The translations under genes and the position numbers were made by a program. 64,000 nt of DNA, from the NCBI RefSeq assembly GCF_000720425.1, contig NZ_JOAJ01000002.1:555337-619336 (forward strand), read 5' to 3'. Origin of the DNA: Nocardia rhamnosiphila NBRC 108938 (GTDB lineage: Bacteria; Actinomycetota; Actinomycetes; Mycobacteriales; Mycobacteriaceae). Each line of letters opens with the position of its first letter. The stretch's first letter is position 1. Below are positions 1-9,411 of this stretch, in pieces. The notes under the pieces are model-generated. The model had not been told where the DNA came from. It worked only from the letters and a program-made list of their open reading frames with translations, and did no database searches.

Positions 1-624
1 CAGCAGCGGCACGGCGTCTTCCACCAGGGTGCGCGTGTTGTCGCCGACACCGTTCAGTGTCGCGGTCAGTTCCTCGGCCGAACCCAGCAGCGAATCGAGA
101 TCATCGCTCGCGCCGTTGACACCGGCGAACATCTCGTCGAGCAGCCGGCGCAGATCGTCCTTCGGGATCGTCCCGACCAGCGCGCTGAGCCGGTCCAGCA
201 TCGGGCCGACGGGTTGCGGGATCTCGGTGTCGCGGCGGGCGATGGTGGCGCCGTCGTACAGATACGGCGGGGAATCGGTGCGCGGCAGCAGATCCACGTA
301 CTGCTCACCCACCGCCGAGACGCTGCGCACCTCGGCGATCAGATCGGCCGGGATGCGGCGCGAGCCGTCGATCGCGAGCGTGGCTCGCACGCCGTCACCG
401 GACAGGTCGACCCGGGTCACCTTGCCCACGCGGATACCCCGGTAGGTCACATTGCCGAACCGGTAGAGCCCACCGGCCTCCGGCAGGTCCACCGTCACAT
501 CGATGGTGCCGACCCCGGCCAGGCTCGGCAGTTTCATATAGAACACCGACATCACGACCAGGCCGATCACCGAGATGATACTGAAGATGATCAGCTGGGC
601 ACGAACGAAGCGGGACAGCAGCAT
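1..624 (-). CDS. mceF: MceF, Mce-family lipid-import protein (3' end outside window)
   Basis: This is the last gene of the mce operon; about 208 N-terminal residues are visible and the gene runs off the left edge. The start ATG at 624 shares one base with the mceE stop (TGATG). The protein opens with a short Arg-containing cytoplasmic end and one transmembrane segment (about residues 9-30, rich in Ile and Val). An MCE domain follows, with the family pattern of a G-x-R-V-G-K-V turn and an R-R-I-P-A-D segment, then the start of the helical Mce tail. Mce proteins are thought to form a hexameric periplasmic conduit that carries lipids or sterols to YrbE permeases. The family call is firm; the substrate cannot be read from sequence. 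Confidence 0.9.
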   Translation of the reverse strand, partial: MLLSRFVRAQLIIFSIISVIGLVVMSVFYMKLPSLAGVGTIDVTVDLPEAGGLYRFGNVTYRGIRVGKVTRVDLSGDGVRATLAIDGSRRIPADLIAEVRSVSAVGEQYVDLLPRTDSPPYLYDGATIARRDTEIPQPVGPMLDRLSALVGTIPKDDLRRLLDEMFAGVNGASDDLDSLLGSAEELTATLNGVGDNTRTLVEDAVPLL

Positions 625-1904
625 CAGCGGCCTCCGATCCCGGGCGGCAGGGGTATCTGCGGTAGCGGTAGCTGCGGCAGGGGGAACGGCAACGCGGGTG
701 CCGGGGCGGGCGGCGCAGGTGGCGGCGCCGGGGGCTGCTCCGGTGCGGGGGCCGGGGTGGACTCCGGGGCCGGGGCGGGCGGCGGCGCGGTCACTCCGAA
801 ACCGAGCGGATTCTTCGTCTGCTCCGCGTAGCCCGGGTCGCCCACCGCCGCCTGGATGACGGCGGTGGGGTCGCCCCACGGCGTACCCAGCAGCAACTCC
901 CGGCGCAGTCGCGGGATGGTCAGGTCGACCGTCGCGAACAGGTTGATGAAATCGCCGCGCACCCCGTTGTCGACGAGGTACTGCCCGTAGGGGAACACGG
1001 TCGCGAACGCGATGGCCTTGTTGATGTCCGGGCCCACATCGGCCAACGCCTTCAGCGTGGGTTCCAGATTGCGCAGGTTGGTGAGCAGATCGTCGTGCAC
1101 CGCGGTCAGCACCCCGTTGGCCGTATCGTTGAAGGTGCGCAGGTGGTCGAGCGCGGTCACCAGGTCCGGCCGCTCCCGGATCAGGACGTCCAGGGCCGGC
1201 GGGATCCGGCGCAGGGCCTCGGTGAGGACGTCGCGCTGGGACGCGAAGGTTCCGCCGAGCCGGTTGAGTCCGTCGATGGTGGCGACGATATCGGCGCGCT
1301 GGGCGTCGAGCGCGCCCAGGAAGATGTCCAGCCGGTCCAGCAGGGCGCGGATATTCGTCTCGCGCCCCTCGAACGCCGCCCCGAGACTGCTGACGATATC
1401 GCCGACCTGGCCCAAACCGCCGCCGTTGACCACCACCGACAGCGAGGCCAGGGTCTGCTCGGTCGACGGGTAGGTGGCCGTGTCGTCGAGGGTGATCCGG
1501 GCGCCGGAATCCAACCGGCCCTGCGGCGCCTGCCCGGCCGGCGGATCCAGGGCCAGATGCATCGATCCGAGCAGACTGGTCTGCCCGACCCGCGCCTGCG
1601 CGTTCGCCGGAACCACCTCGCCCGGCTCGATGGATACCTCCACCAGCGCGTGCCAGTTCTCGACCCGGATATCGCCGATACTGCCGACCACCACATCGTC
1701 GATCAGCACCGGTGAGTTCGGGGTCAGGGTGCCGACATCGGCCATTTCGACGTAGAGCGTGGTGGCGTCGGGACCGCGGCCCGTGGCTCCGGGTAACGGC
1801 AGCGAGTTCACCCCGTCCCACGCGCATCCGGAGGCGGTGGCGATCACACACGCGAACCCCATGACGGCCCTGCGCACCCGGCGCGCACGTCCCTGTCTCG
1901 CCAT
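624..1904 (-). CDS. mceE: MceE, lipoprotein subunit of the Mce import system
   Basis: The product is 426 aa. The N-terminus is Arg-rich, then hydrophobic, and ends in a lipobox A-S-G-C with the lipidated Cys at about residue 27, as expected for the MceE (LprK-like) subunit. An MCE domain lies at about residues 45-125, a long helical region follows, and the C-terminal 50 residues are rich in Pro and Ala and probably disordered. I chose ATG 1904 over an in-frame GTG at 1919 because the shorter form gives a normal lipoprotein signal and a GGTGA ribosome-site candidate just upstream; the longer form would overlap mceD. It acts on the outer face of the cell membrane with the other Mce subunits. 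Confidence 0.88.
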   Translation of the reverse strand: MARQGRARRVRRAVMGFACVIATASGCAWDGVNSLPLPGATGRGPDATTLYVEMADVGTLTPNSPVLIDDVVVGSIGDIRVENWHALVEVSIEPGEVVPANAQARVGQTSLLGSMHLALDPPAGQAPQGRLDSGARITLDDTATYPSTEQTLASLSVVVNGGGLGQVGDIVSSLGAAFEGRETNIRALLDRLDIFLGALDAQRADIVATIDGLNRLGGTFASQRDVLTEALRRIPPALDVLIRERPDLVTALDHLRTFNDTANGVLTAVHDDLLTNLRNLEPTLKALADVGPDINKAIAFATVFPYGQYLVDNGVRGDFINLFATVDLTIPRLRRELLLGTPWGDPTAVIQAAVGDPGYAEQTKNPLGFGVTAPPPAPAPESTPAPAPEQPPAPPPAPPAPAPALPFPLPQLPLPQIPLPPGIGGR

Positions 1905-1908
1905 GGGA

Positions 1909-3153
1909 TCACCGCCCACCGGGGAAGAGGATTTCGGCGAGGGTGGGCGCCGGTGGAGGTGGCGGAGCCGCCGGGTCGACGGCCGCCGCCGCGGGAACCA
2001 GATCGGGTTCGCTGTAGATGATGTTGTCCGGCGAGGCCGAGGGCCCGAGTCCGGGATTCACCGGCACCGGAAGGTAGTTGAAGTTCATCAGTCCGAGTAC
2101 CGGCCCGAGGTAGTCGCGGCATTTGCGCGCGGCCTCTTCGGCGCCGATATTCTCCACGCTGGCGATACCGCCGCAGACGAACTCGATCGGATTGGAGAAG
2201 TTGTTCAGCACGAAAACCCCTGCTTCGGTGCCGGTATCGGGGTTGTAGATGTTGTAGAAGTTGGCCAGGCTGGTCGGGAAGATGTGCAGCAGCTCCTCGA
2301 GCTCGCCCCGGTTGTCCACCAGGTTCTGGGTGACGTCGGCCAGCCGGCCCACCTGTTCGCTCGCCTTGTCCCGGTTCTCCGAGACGAAGCGCTGCACCTC
2401 GCCCACCGCGATGGCGAGATTGTTCAGGGCCGCGTCGAGCTCGGAACGGCTGCTGTCCAGCACGCTGGTCAGCGTGGCCAGCCGGTTCTGGAACTGCACG
2501 ATCTGCACATTGCTGTCGCGCAGCGCGGTGACGAAGATCTGCAGGTTCTTGATGGTGTCGGCGATATCGCCGCTACCGTGCGCCAGGATGCGGCCGACCC
2601 CGGACAGCTGTGCCAGCACCTGGCGCAACTTGTCGCCATTACCGGCGAGGGCATCGGCGGCGCTGTCGATGAACCGCCCCGCGGGCCCGGAGGATTTGTC
2701 GCCGTCGGGTCCCAGTTCGGTGGCCAGCCGGGTGAGCTGGGTTTTGATCTCGTCCCATTCCACCGGCACCGCGGTGCGTTCCAGCGGGATCACGGCACCG
2801 TCGGGCATGGTCTCGCCCTCGCCGCGATAGGCGGGGGTGAGCTGGACGTAGCGGGAGTCCACCAGACTCTGCGCGACGATCACCGCCCCCGCTTCGGCCG
2901 GGATGTCCACGTCCCGGTCGATGCGCAGTGCCATTTCCACGGTGGTGCCGCGCGGTTCGATACCCGCGATGGTGCCGACCTTCACCCCGGACACCCGCAC
3001 ATCGTCGCCGGGGTAGATGGCGGTGGCGGTCCCGAATACGGCACGAATGGTGGTGGGCGCGAGCACTGTCCGGTTCACCACGACGAATGCGGCGGCCACC
3101 ACCGCGACCGCCAGGATGCCCGCCACGAGCCGTGTGATCAGTGCCCGGTTCAT
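1909..3153 (-). CDS. mceD: MceD, Mce-family import protein
   Basis: The product is 414 aa. ATG 3153 overlaps the mceC stop by four bases (ATGA), which fixes the start; a longer in-frame extension to 3261 lies inside mceC and is unlikely. One transmembrane segment (about residues 8-26) precedes the MCE domain, which carries Y-P-G-D-D-V-R-V-S-G-V-K-V-G. A long helical domain predicted to form the channel wall follows, then a Pro-rich tail. Its tight coupling to mceC and mceE indicates a single transcript and stoichiometric assembly of the Mce complex. Confidence 0.9.
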   Translation of the reverse strand: MNRALITRLVAGILAVAVVAAAFVVVNRTVLAPTTIRAVFGTATAIYPGDDVRVSGVKVGTIAGIEPRGTTVEMALRIDRDVDIPAEAGAVIVAQSLVDSRYVQLTPAYRGEGETMPDGAVIPLERTAVPVEWDEIKTQLTRLATELGPDGDKSSGPAGRFIDSAADALAGNGDKLRQVLAQLSGVGRILAHGSGDIADTIKNLQIFVTALRDSNVQIVQFQNRLATLTSVLDSSRSELDAALNNLAIAVGEVQRFVSENRDKASEQVGRLADVTQNLVDNRGELEELLHIFPTSLANFYNIYNPDTGTEAGVFVLNNFSNPIEFVCGGIASVENIGAEEAARKCRDYLGPVLGLMNFNYLPVPVNPGLGPSASPDNIIYSEPDLVPAAAAVDPAAPPPPPAPTLAEILFPGGR

Positions 3154-4211
3154 CGCGGCGCCTCCGGTTGTGGTGCCCCGGGTTGCGGTGCGGCCGGTTG
3201 CGGAGCCGGTGGCTGCGGGACCGAGCCGCCGAACGCGGCGTCCACGAATGGCCGGATCCACTGGGCCGGGATCAGGTTGGCGACATAGGCGTTGTAGAAC
3301 GGTCCGCCGGATACCGCTTCGCCCTGGGTGAGGGAGGCTTTCGCCAGACCCGGGATGGCCGCGGCGATATTGTCCCGGTTGCGCTGCAGTAGTGCGGCCA
3401 CCGAATTCAACCGGTCCAGGGCGGGCCCCAGCCGGGCTTCGTTATCGGCCACCAGCTTGGTGAGCTGATCGGCCACCGCCGCCGTATTGGCCAGCAGCGT
3501 CGCGATCGCCTGTCGGCGATCATCGAGGACCCCGATCAGCGTATTGGCATTGAGCAGCATGGTGTTCACCTGCTGACTGCGGTCGGCGAGGATCGCGGTA
3601 ACGTCCCGGGACGCGGTGAGCAGATCGCGCAGCGCGGTATTGCGGCTGTTGATGGATTTCGACAGCTCCGACAGGCCGTCGAACGCGGGGCCCAGCTGCG
3701 GTGCGATCTGATCCAGTGTGGACGACAGCATATTCAGCGAGTTGTTCAGCGAATCGGTATCCATGGCACCGGCAGTGGTGGTGAGGTCGCCCAGCGCGTC
3801 GGTCAGCGAATAGGGCGATGAGGTCCGCTCCACCGGGATGGTGTCCAGCGGGCGCAGGTGTTCGGTGCCGCGCGGAACCAGGGTCATGATCCGCTTGCCC
3901 AGCAGCGAACCCGTCTTGATCTGTACCGAGCTCTCCGCCCCGACCGGAACCGAGCTGCGCACCGTGAACACCACCCGCGCGTCCCCGTGGTCGAGTCCGA
4001 CCTCGGTCACCGAGCCGACCCGCACCCCCGACACGATCACCTCGTCCCCGGCCTCCAACCCACCGGCCTCCTGGAAAACGGCTTGATAGCGCACCGTGGT
4101 GCCCCAGGCGATCGCCTGCTGTGACTGCAGCCCGAGGGAGATGACACAGAGGATGAGCACGATCCCGACCAGACCGTGCCGCAGCAGATGTCTTCCGCGA
4201 TATCGAAACAT
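3150..4211 (-). CDS. mceC: MceC, Mce-family import protein
   Basis: The product is 353 aa, with a membrane segment at about residues 13-31 and an MCE domain at about 35-115 containing G-D-E-V-I-V-S-G-V-R-V-G-S-V. A helical domain follows. The C-terminus carries four or five short repeats of the type P-Q-P-x-A-P, a flexible tail also seen in other actinobacterial MceC proteins. It is separated from mceB by one base and overlaps mceD by four. It is a structural subunit of the envelope-spanning Mce transporter. Confidence 0.9.
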   Translation of the reverse strand: MFRYRGRHLLRHGLVGIVLILCVISLGLQSQQAIAWGTTVRYQAVFQEAGGLEAGDEVIVSGVRVGSVTEVGLDHGDARVVFTVRSSVPVGAESSVQIKTGSLLGKRIMTLVPRGTEHLRPLDTIPVERTSSPYSLTDALGDLTTTAGAMDTDSLNNSLNMLSSTLDQIAPQLGPAFDGLSELSKSINSRNTALRDLLTASRDVTAILADRSQQVNTMLLNANTLIGVLDDRRQAIATLLANTAAVADQLTKLVADNEARLGPALDRLNSVAALLQRNRDNIAAAIPGLAKASLTQGEAVSGGPFYNAYVANLIPAQWIRPFVDAAFGGSVPQPPAPQPAAPQPGAPQPEAPR

Positions 4212-4212
4212 C

Positions 4213-5229
4213 TCAGGGAGCGCACCTTCCGTCGGTCTGTACGGCGGCCGGGATCTCCACGACCTGCCCGGACAGATCGTTGACCCGTAGCGTCAAATCG
4301 CACAGGTAGTACTGGATGAAGTTGCCGTATGCCCCGGTGCGCACGAGTTTGCGGAAGTTCTCCGGCGCCTTCTGCAGTGCGGTGTCGAGGGTCTGGCTGT
4401 CGCCGTCGATATTCGCGGCGAGCTGGTTGACCTGCGCGATCGCCCCGGCCAGCGGCGACCGGCCCTGGGTGAGCAGATCGGCGACGGTGGCGGTGCCCGC
4501 CTCCAGCGAGTCGATCGCCGCGGCAATGGGGTCGCGGTCGTTGCTCAGTTGGGTGATGAGCTGTTCGAGCCGGTCCACCAGATTCGTGAACCGGCCGCCC
4601 TCCGCGGACAGCGTGGTCATCACGGTGTGGAGATTGTCGATCAACTGCTCGATGACCTCGTTGTTGTCGGCGAGCGCCGCGGAGAACGACGCGGTCCGGC
4701 CGAGGATGGAGTTCACGGTGCCCTCCTTGCCCTGCACGATTTCGAGTAGCGACCAGGTCAGCGCGTTCACATCCCGGGCGTTGAGTCCCTGGATCACCGG
4801 TTTCAGCCCGCCGAGCAGCAGGTCCAGATCGAGGGCCCCGACAGTGTTCTGCACCGGCAGCTGCCCACCGGCGGGCAGGGCGTTGCCGGGTTTGTCGGTG
4901 AGTTCGAGATAGCGGTCGCCGACGAGGTTGAGGTAGCGCACGGCCACCTGCGTGCCGGTGGTCAGCGGCAGCGCGCGGTCGGCGTCGAAATCCACCCGCA
5001 CCCGGTGGTCCCGCTCCAGCGTGACACCGCGCACCGAGCCCACGACCACACCCGAGACCCGCACGGTGTCGCCGTCGCGCAGGCCCGACGAATCGGCGAA
5101 CATCGCCGAGTACTCGGTGGTGGATCCGCTGCGGTACTCCCCGAACACGATGATCAGGCAGGCGGAGAGCACCACCATCACCGCGGCGAAGATGCCGAAT
5201 TTCACCAGCGGGGTGTTCCGATTGCTCAT
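4213..5229 (-). CDS. mceB: MceB, Mce-family import protein
   Basis: The product is 338 aa. ATG 5229 shares one base with the mceA stop (TGATG); a longer in-frame form to 5394 lies entirely inside mceA and would give a low-complexity Arg-rich leader, so it was rejected. The N-terminal membrane segment spans about residues 9-29. The MCE domain contains D-T-V-R-V-S-G-V-V-V-G-S-V. A helical tail follows, with a Cys pair near the C-terminus (Y-L-C-D-L and G-R-C-A-P) that may form a disulfide. It is an Mce complex subunit. Confidence 0.9.
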   Translation of the reverse strand: MSNRNTPLVKFGIFAAVMVVLSACLIIVFGEYRSGSTTEYSAMFADSSGLRDGDTVRVSGVVVGSVRGVTLERDHRVRVDFDADRALPLTTGTQVAVRYLNLVGDRYLELTDKPGNALPAGGQLPVQNTVGALDLDLLLGGLKPVIQGLNARDVNALTWSLLEIVQGKEGTVNSILGRTASFSAALADNNEVIEQLIDNLHTVMTTLSAEGGRFTNLVDRLEQLITQLSNDRDPIAAAIDSLEAGTATVADLLTQGRSPLAGAIAQVNQLAANIDGDSQTLDTALQKAPENFRKLVRTGAYGNFIQYYLCDLTLRVNDLSGQVVEIPAAVQTDGRCAP

Positions 5230-6500
5230 CACGGGGCTCCCTTCCCGGCGGCAGCCGGACCGAACAGCGCCCGCGCCAGCGATTCGGTGTTCAGGGTCAG
5301 CCCGGACCGGAACGGCCCGGCGTGCGGATTGGCGCCGATATCGGTGACCACGTACGGCGGGAAATCCTCGTAGCCGACCGGCAGCATCGAACACTGCGGC
5401 CCGCCCGAGGCCGCGACCTTCGGCAGATGATCCGGATAGCGGTAGGGCTCCACGCCCCAGAGGAAGTTCGCCGACAGGCCGATACCGGGCACCTTCACCG
5501 GATCCACGGACGCCAGATAGCCGAGGCCGTCCAGCGCGCAGGTCAGGGCCTGCCGGTAGCGGTTGGTGAGGTCGGTGGTCGGGACCAGGACGTCGAGGGC
5601 GCTCGCCAGCGCCGGTCCGTTGTCGCCGATCACCCGGTTCCCGGTATCGGCCAGACCGATGAGACTCATGAGCAGGACGTCGAGCTGCTGTTGTTCGGCC
5701 ACCACGGTATCGCTGAGCGCGGTGGCGTTGCCGACGGTCTGCATGAGGGCGGGCGCCGAATCCGCGTACACTCCGGCGACCTGCGGCGCCATCGCGAGAT
5801 CGGCGCGCAGTGCGGGCAATCCGGGCTCGAGTTTCGCCAGGAACGCCTCCAGATCGACCATCATCTGGCCCACCCGGTCACCGCGCCCGCGCATCGCATT
5901 GGCCAGCGCGCCGAGCGTCTCGTTGAGTTTCTCCGGCTGGATCTCGCCGAGCACCTCGGTGAGCTGCTGGAACACCGTATTGATCTCGACCGTCACACTG
6001 TCGGCGGCGAACACCTGGCCGGGTTCGAGATGACGGTCCGAGGGCTGGTCGGGCGGTACCAGCTGGATGTACTTGGCGCCGAACACGGTGGTAGAGGCGA
6101 TATCCACGGTGACATCGGCGGGAATGCGGTCGAGTTGGCCGCGGTCGATGGCCAGTTCGATCTCGGCGGTGCCGTCCGGGCGTTCGGCGATCGACTGCAC
6201 CGCGCCGACGGTCACTCCGCGCAGTTTGACCTCGGCGTCCGGGTACATCACCAGACCGGCCCGTGGCGACCGCACCGTTACGCCGACGGTATCGGCGAAC
6301 GCACCCTGGAAGAGGGCGACCGCGAGGACCACGACGGCCGTTCCCGCGGCGACCGCCAGCAGACCCGCGGCGGGCCGGCCCGCCGCGGACAGCGGCCGGA
6401 GCCGATCCCGCCAGCGTCGCCCGGCGGCGGGAGCCGACGGGTGCGGCCCCACCGCCGGCCGATCCGGCCAGGACTGATTTTCCTTTGCCACCAGCGCCAT
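5229..6500 (-). CDS. mceA: MceA, Mce-family import protein
   Basis: The product is 423 aa and belongs to the first Mce subunit of the operon. About 40 Pro/Arg-rich cytoplasmic residues precede a transmembrane segment at about residues 44-66. The MCE domain contains V-K-L-R-G-V-T-V-G-A-V and the characteristic V-F-G-A-K-Y-I-Q-L-V motif. The helical domain ends with two Cys residues that may pair (G-P-Q-C-S, and the Cys in A-L-T-C-A). ATG 6500 lies just after the yrbEB stop and has a GTAGGG ribosome-site candidate directly upstream. Which mce operon of the organism this is cannot be told from the window. Confidence 0.9.
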   Translation of the reverse strand: MALVAKENQSWPDRPAVGPHPSAPAAGRRWRDRLRPLSAAGRPAAGLLAVAAGTAVVVLAVALFQGAFADTVGVTVRSPRAGLVMYPDAEVKLRGVTVGAVQSIAERPDGTAEIELAIDRGQLDRIPADVTVDIASTTVFGAKYIQLVPPDQPSDRHLEPGQVFAADSVTVEINTVFQQLTEVLGEIQPEKLNETLGALANAMRGRGDRVGQMMVDLEAFLAKLEPGLPALRADLAMAPQVAGVYADSAPALMQTVGNATALSDTVVAEQQQLDVLLMSLIGLADTGNRVIGDNGPALASALDVLVPTTDLTNRYRQALTCALDGLGYLASVDPVKVPGIGLSANFLWGVEPYRYPDHLPKVAASGGPQCSMLPVGYEDFPPYVVTDIGANPHAGPFRSGLTLNTESLARALFGPAAAGKGAP

Positions 6501-6502
6501 CC

Positions 6503-7360
6503 CTACCCCGACAGCTCGAAGTTTCCGTTGGACCCGTACACGGCCAGCGAGACCAGCAGCGTCACCGATACGACCGCGATGAGCGAGGTGCGCACCGCGT
6601 TGCCGACCGCGGTCCCGACACCGGACGGACCGCCGGCGGCGAAGAAGCCGAAGTAGGTGTGGATCAGCAGGATCGTGATCGCCATGAGGATCGCCTGCAG
6701 GAACGACCAGATCAGGTCGATCGGGTTGAGGAAGGTGGCGAAATAGTGGTCGTAGAGTCCGGAGGACTGTCCGAGGATCACCACAGTGGTGAACCGGCTG
6801 GCCAGGAACGAGGCGATCACCGCGATCGCGTACAGCGGGGTGATGGCGATCATCCCGGCCATGATCCGGGTGCCGACCAGGTACGAGATCGGCTCGATGG
6901 CAATGGATTCCAGGGCGTCGATCTCCTCGTTGATACGCATGGCGCCCAGCTGCGCCGTCACGCCTGCGCCGAAGGTCGCCGCCAACCCGATACCGGCCAC
7001 CACCGGCGCCGAGATCCGGACATTGATGAACGCGGACAAAAAGCCCGTGAGCGCCTCGATTCCGATATCGCCGAGGGAGCTGTACCCCTGTACCGCGAGG
7101 GTGCCGCCGGTGGCGAGGGTCAGGAAACTGACGATCACCACCGTGCCGCCGAAGGCGGCCAGCGTGCCCGCGCCCATACTGATCTCGGCGATCAGCCGGA
7201 TGGTTTCGCGCTTGTACCGCCAGGCCGCCAGTGGCGCGGACGCCAAGGCCTTCACATAGAAGATGGCATGGTCACCGACCCGGCCCAGGATGTCCACCGG
7301 TTTGCGCAGGCGGCGGATCAAGACCGGATACCGAGCCGTCAGGACCTCGGAGGCTGTCAT
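6503..7360 (-). CDS. yrbEB: YrbEB, ABC-type permease of the Mce system
   Basis: The product is 285 aa, a MlaE/YrbE-family integral membrane protein. After an amphipathic N-terminus of about 50 residues there are five or six hydrophobic segments, among them A-F-G-G-T-V-V-I-V-S-F-L and a final segment near the C-terminus. The conserved loop with E-I-D-A-L and S-I-A-I-E-P is the region that contacts the MceG/MlaF-type ATPase. Start ATG 7360 has a strong GGAGG site eight bases upstream. It pairs with YrbEA to form the membrane part of the importer; no ATPase gene is present here, and in mycobacteria the ATPase (MceG) is encoded elsewhere. Confidence 0.93.
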   Translation of the reverse strand: MTASEVLTARYPVLIRRLRKPVDILGRVGDHAIFYVKALASAPLAAWRYKRETIRLIAEISMGAGTLAAFGGTVVIVSFLTLATGGTLAVQGYSSLGDIGIEALTGFLSAFINVRISAPVVAGIGLAATFGAGVTAQLGAMRINEEIDALESIAIEPISYLVGTRIMAGMIAITPLYAIAVIASFLASRFTTVVILGQSSGLYDHYFATFLNPIDLIWSFLQAILMAITILLIHTYFGFFAAGGPSGVGTAVGNAVRTSLIAVVSVTLLVSLAVYGSNGNFELSG

Positions 7361-7373
7361 CGGATACCTCCTC

Positions 7374-8168
7374 TCATCCGGTCGTCAACTGGATGCCGAT
7401 CGCCGTCACCATCACATTGATGACGAACAGCGACATGAACGCGTAGACAACGGTCTCGTTGACCGCATTGCCGACCGCTTTGGCGCCACCGGTGACGATC
7501 AGCCCGCGATAGCAGGCGACGATCCCGGCGACCAGCCCGAACAGCAGGGCTTTCACCGACGAGATGATGACCTCGTTGATACCGGTGAGCAGCGTGATAC
7601 CGGCGACGAAAGCGCCCGGGTTCACGTCCTGTACATAGACCGAGAAGACGTATCCGCCGAGCACCCCGATAATGCAGACCAGGTTGTTCAGCAGGAGTGC
7701 GACCAGGCCGGAGGCCAGCATGCGCGGGGTGACCAGACGCTGGACCGGGTCGATCCCGAGCACCTCCATGGCCGCTATCTCCTCCCGGATGGTCCGGGAG
7801 CCCAGGTCGGCGCACATGGCGGTGGCCCCGGACCCGGCCACGATCAGCACCGTCACCATCGGGCCCACCTGGGTCACCGCGCCGAAGGCCGCGCCCGCCC
7901 CGGAGAGGTCGGCGGCGCCGAGTTCGCGCAGCAGGATATTGAGCGTGAAGCTGACCAGCACGGTGAACGGAATCGCGACCAGGAGCGTGGGCACCAGCGA
8001 GACCCGCACGATGAACCACGCCTGTTCGAGGAACTCGCGGGTCTGGAAAGGGCGGCGGAAGGCGAATTTCACGGCGTCGGCGGTCATGGCGAACAGCCCG
8101 CCCACAGTCTGGAGAGGTCCGGCGACGCGATCCTTGGCCCGGATCCAGACCGGGGTGCGGGTGGTCAT
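7374..8168 (-). CDS. yrbEA: YrbEA, ABC-type permease of the Mce system (first gene of operon)
   Basis: The product is 264 aa, a MlaE/YrbE-family permease and partner of YrbEB. I chose ATG 8168 (upstream GAGG) rather than an upstream in-frame start at 8237, because the extra residues are low-complexity. The ATPase-contact loop is visible as E-E-I-A-A-M-E-V-L-G-I-D-P, the hallmark of the family, and five hydrophobic segments follow the N-terminal amphipathic helix. As the first gene of the eight-gene operon it is preceded by a long non-coding region (8169-8904) that should hold the operon promoter. Confidence 0.93.
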   Translation of the reverse strand: MTTRTPVWIRAKDRVAGPLQTVGGLFAMTADAVKFAFRRPFQTREFLEQAWFIVRVSLVPTLLVAIPFTVLVSFTLNILLRELGAADLSGAGAAFGAVTQVGPMVTVLIVAGSGATAMCADLGSRTIREEIAAMEVLGIDPVQRLVTPRMLASGLVALLLNNLVCIIGVLGGYVFSVYVQDVNPGAFVAGITLLTGINEVIISSVKALLFGLVAGIVACYRGLIVTGGAKAVGNAVNETVVYAFMSLFVINVMVTAIGIQLTTG

Positions 8169-8904
8169 CCGAGCCTCGCGGTGCCGCGAGTCGAAGCCGG
8201 GTCGTTCGGGCGGTCCCCCGGCGGGCCCGGGATCCACCCGGGCAACGAGGAATTCGGCATCGAAGTGCTCCTGTCGAACGATCGACGGCTCGGTGGGTGT
8301 TCCGGACGGCGTACCCCCACCGGGACGGGGCGGCTCCGGACGAGCCGCGGCGCGACGAGCGGTACCCGGGGGACGGCTACGGATCAGGATCCGATGGCTG
8401 CGGCCGTCTCAGTCGGCATGCTGTCGCATATCTCGGTACGGAAATGTCATTCTCAATTTCCAATAGGATGGCATCCGAATTGGGAGAATTCAATACTTGT
8501 CGGCAAGTTGCCCGGAATACCCAGGCAGACCGGGCAAACGGCTGCGCGACCGCGGCGAAACCGCCTCGAACAGGCATGATCCCCCACCGCACGGTCGGCG
8601 AAACCCGCGCGTCAGCCCCCGGGCGACTCCCGAGTTGTGAAATTCAACGTTTCAAAATCCCCCGACACTTCGGACCCGGATTGAATTCGCACGAATGCGT
8701 ACGAAACGCTTTAGAGATCACGCGATCCCGCACCGAACCGCGAACGGAATAACAGCGGCGCCACCCCGCCTCCCACCTGTCCGGCCCAGGGACCGGCCAC
8801 CTGCCGCCGCACCACTGTCCGGGTCGGCGCGATACCGCACCGACCCGGCCCGCCACTACCGCACCCCGACGGGATCACCCACCGCGGGATGCGCCGACGA
8901 AAGC
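8169..8904. other. Long intergenic region upstream of the mce operon
   Basis: This stretch of 736 bases has no convincing gene on either strand; the open frames in it have low-complexity Arg/Pro-rich translations. Part of it (about 8430-8720) is clearly more A+T-rich than the surrounding genes, which fits a promoter/regulatory region. It contains the dyad listed separately at 8440-8461. It lies between the mce operon start and the 3' end of the minus-strand gene at 8905, so only the mce promoter is required here. Confidence 0.6.
8440..8461. promoter_or_regulatory. Perfect dyad GGAAAT-N10-ATTTCC, candidate operator upstream of yrbEA
   Basis: Six-base arms match exactly around a ten-base spacer, in the A+T-rich part of the intergenic region about 270 bases upstream of yrbEA. 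The geometry (22 bases, two helical turns) suits a dimeric repressor. The regulator is unknown, and a chance match is possible for six-base arms. Confidence 0.3.
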
Positions 8905-9411
8905 TCAGACCGCGGGCACCAGGTCCGCGCAGAACGGCGCGTACTCCATGGCACCGCTGCGGAAGATCTCACTCGGCGTCACCGCGGTGGGCGACAGCCC
9001 GGCCGCCACCATCGCCTGCGCCTTGAACGCCCGCGCCGCGTAGCTGAGCCGGTGCAGCACCGGGTCCACACCGTGATCCTGACCGGCCGGCCAGCCGTCA
9101 CCCCAGACGACGACCTCGATCCCGCGATCCTCGAGTGCCCGCAGTACACCCTTGCGGGCCCGGCCGTCCCGGCTACAGACATCGGCATTGACGGCCAGGG
9201 CCTGCGGCAGCCGGCCGGGCACCTCCGTCGCCAGCACCGCGTCGAGTTCACGCACCTCGGCGCCGAGAATCTTCAACGGCCGGGTATCGGAGGGTTGCGC
9301 GAGCAGGACGGTCACATCCCAGCCGGCCACCGATCGATCGAACAGCCACCCGCCGGCGAACTGGACCGCATCGGCCACGGTCGCCGCCACCACATCGAGC
9401 CGGTACCTCAT
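8905..9411 (-). CDS. Uncharacterised 168-aa protein coupled to a TetR gene
   Basis: I do not recognise a family. The start ATG at 9411 shares a base with the stop of the upstream TetR gene (TGATG), so translation is probably coupled. The sequence alternates beta-type and helix-type segments (V-T-V-L-L-A-Q, I-E-V-V-V-W-G-D-G-W), contains one internal Cys near residue 110 and another near the C-terminus, and has no signal peptide or membrane segment. This suggests a small cytoplasmic alpha/beta protein. Regulator-partner coupling of this kind often means the partner is controlled with the regulator, but no function is inferred. Confidence 0.7.
   Translation of the reverse strand: MRYRLDVVAATVADAVQFAGGWLFDRSVAGWDVTVLLAQPSDTRPLKILGAEVRELDAVLATEVPGRLPQALAVNADVCSRDGRARKGVLRALEDRGIEVVVWGDGWPAGQDHGVDPVLHRLSYAARAFKAQAMVAAGLSPTAVTPSEIFRSGAMEYAPFCADLVPAV

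Noticed and set aside
1759..3288. Long plus-strand open frame opposite mceD/mceE
   Set aside because: His/Gly/Arg-rich translation typical of the antisense of high-G+C genes; the minus strand carries clear Mce proteins.
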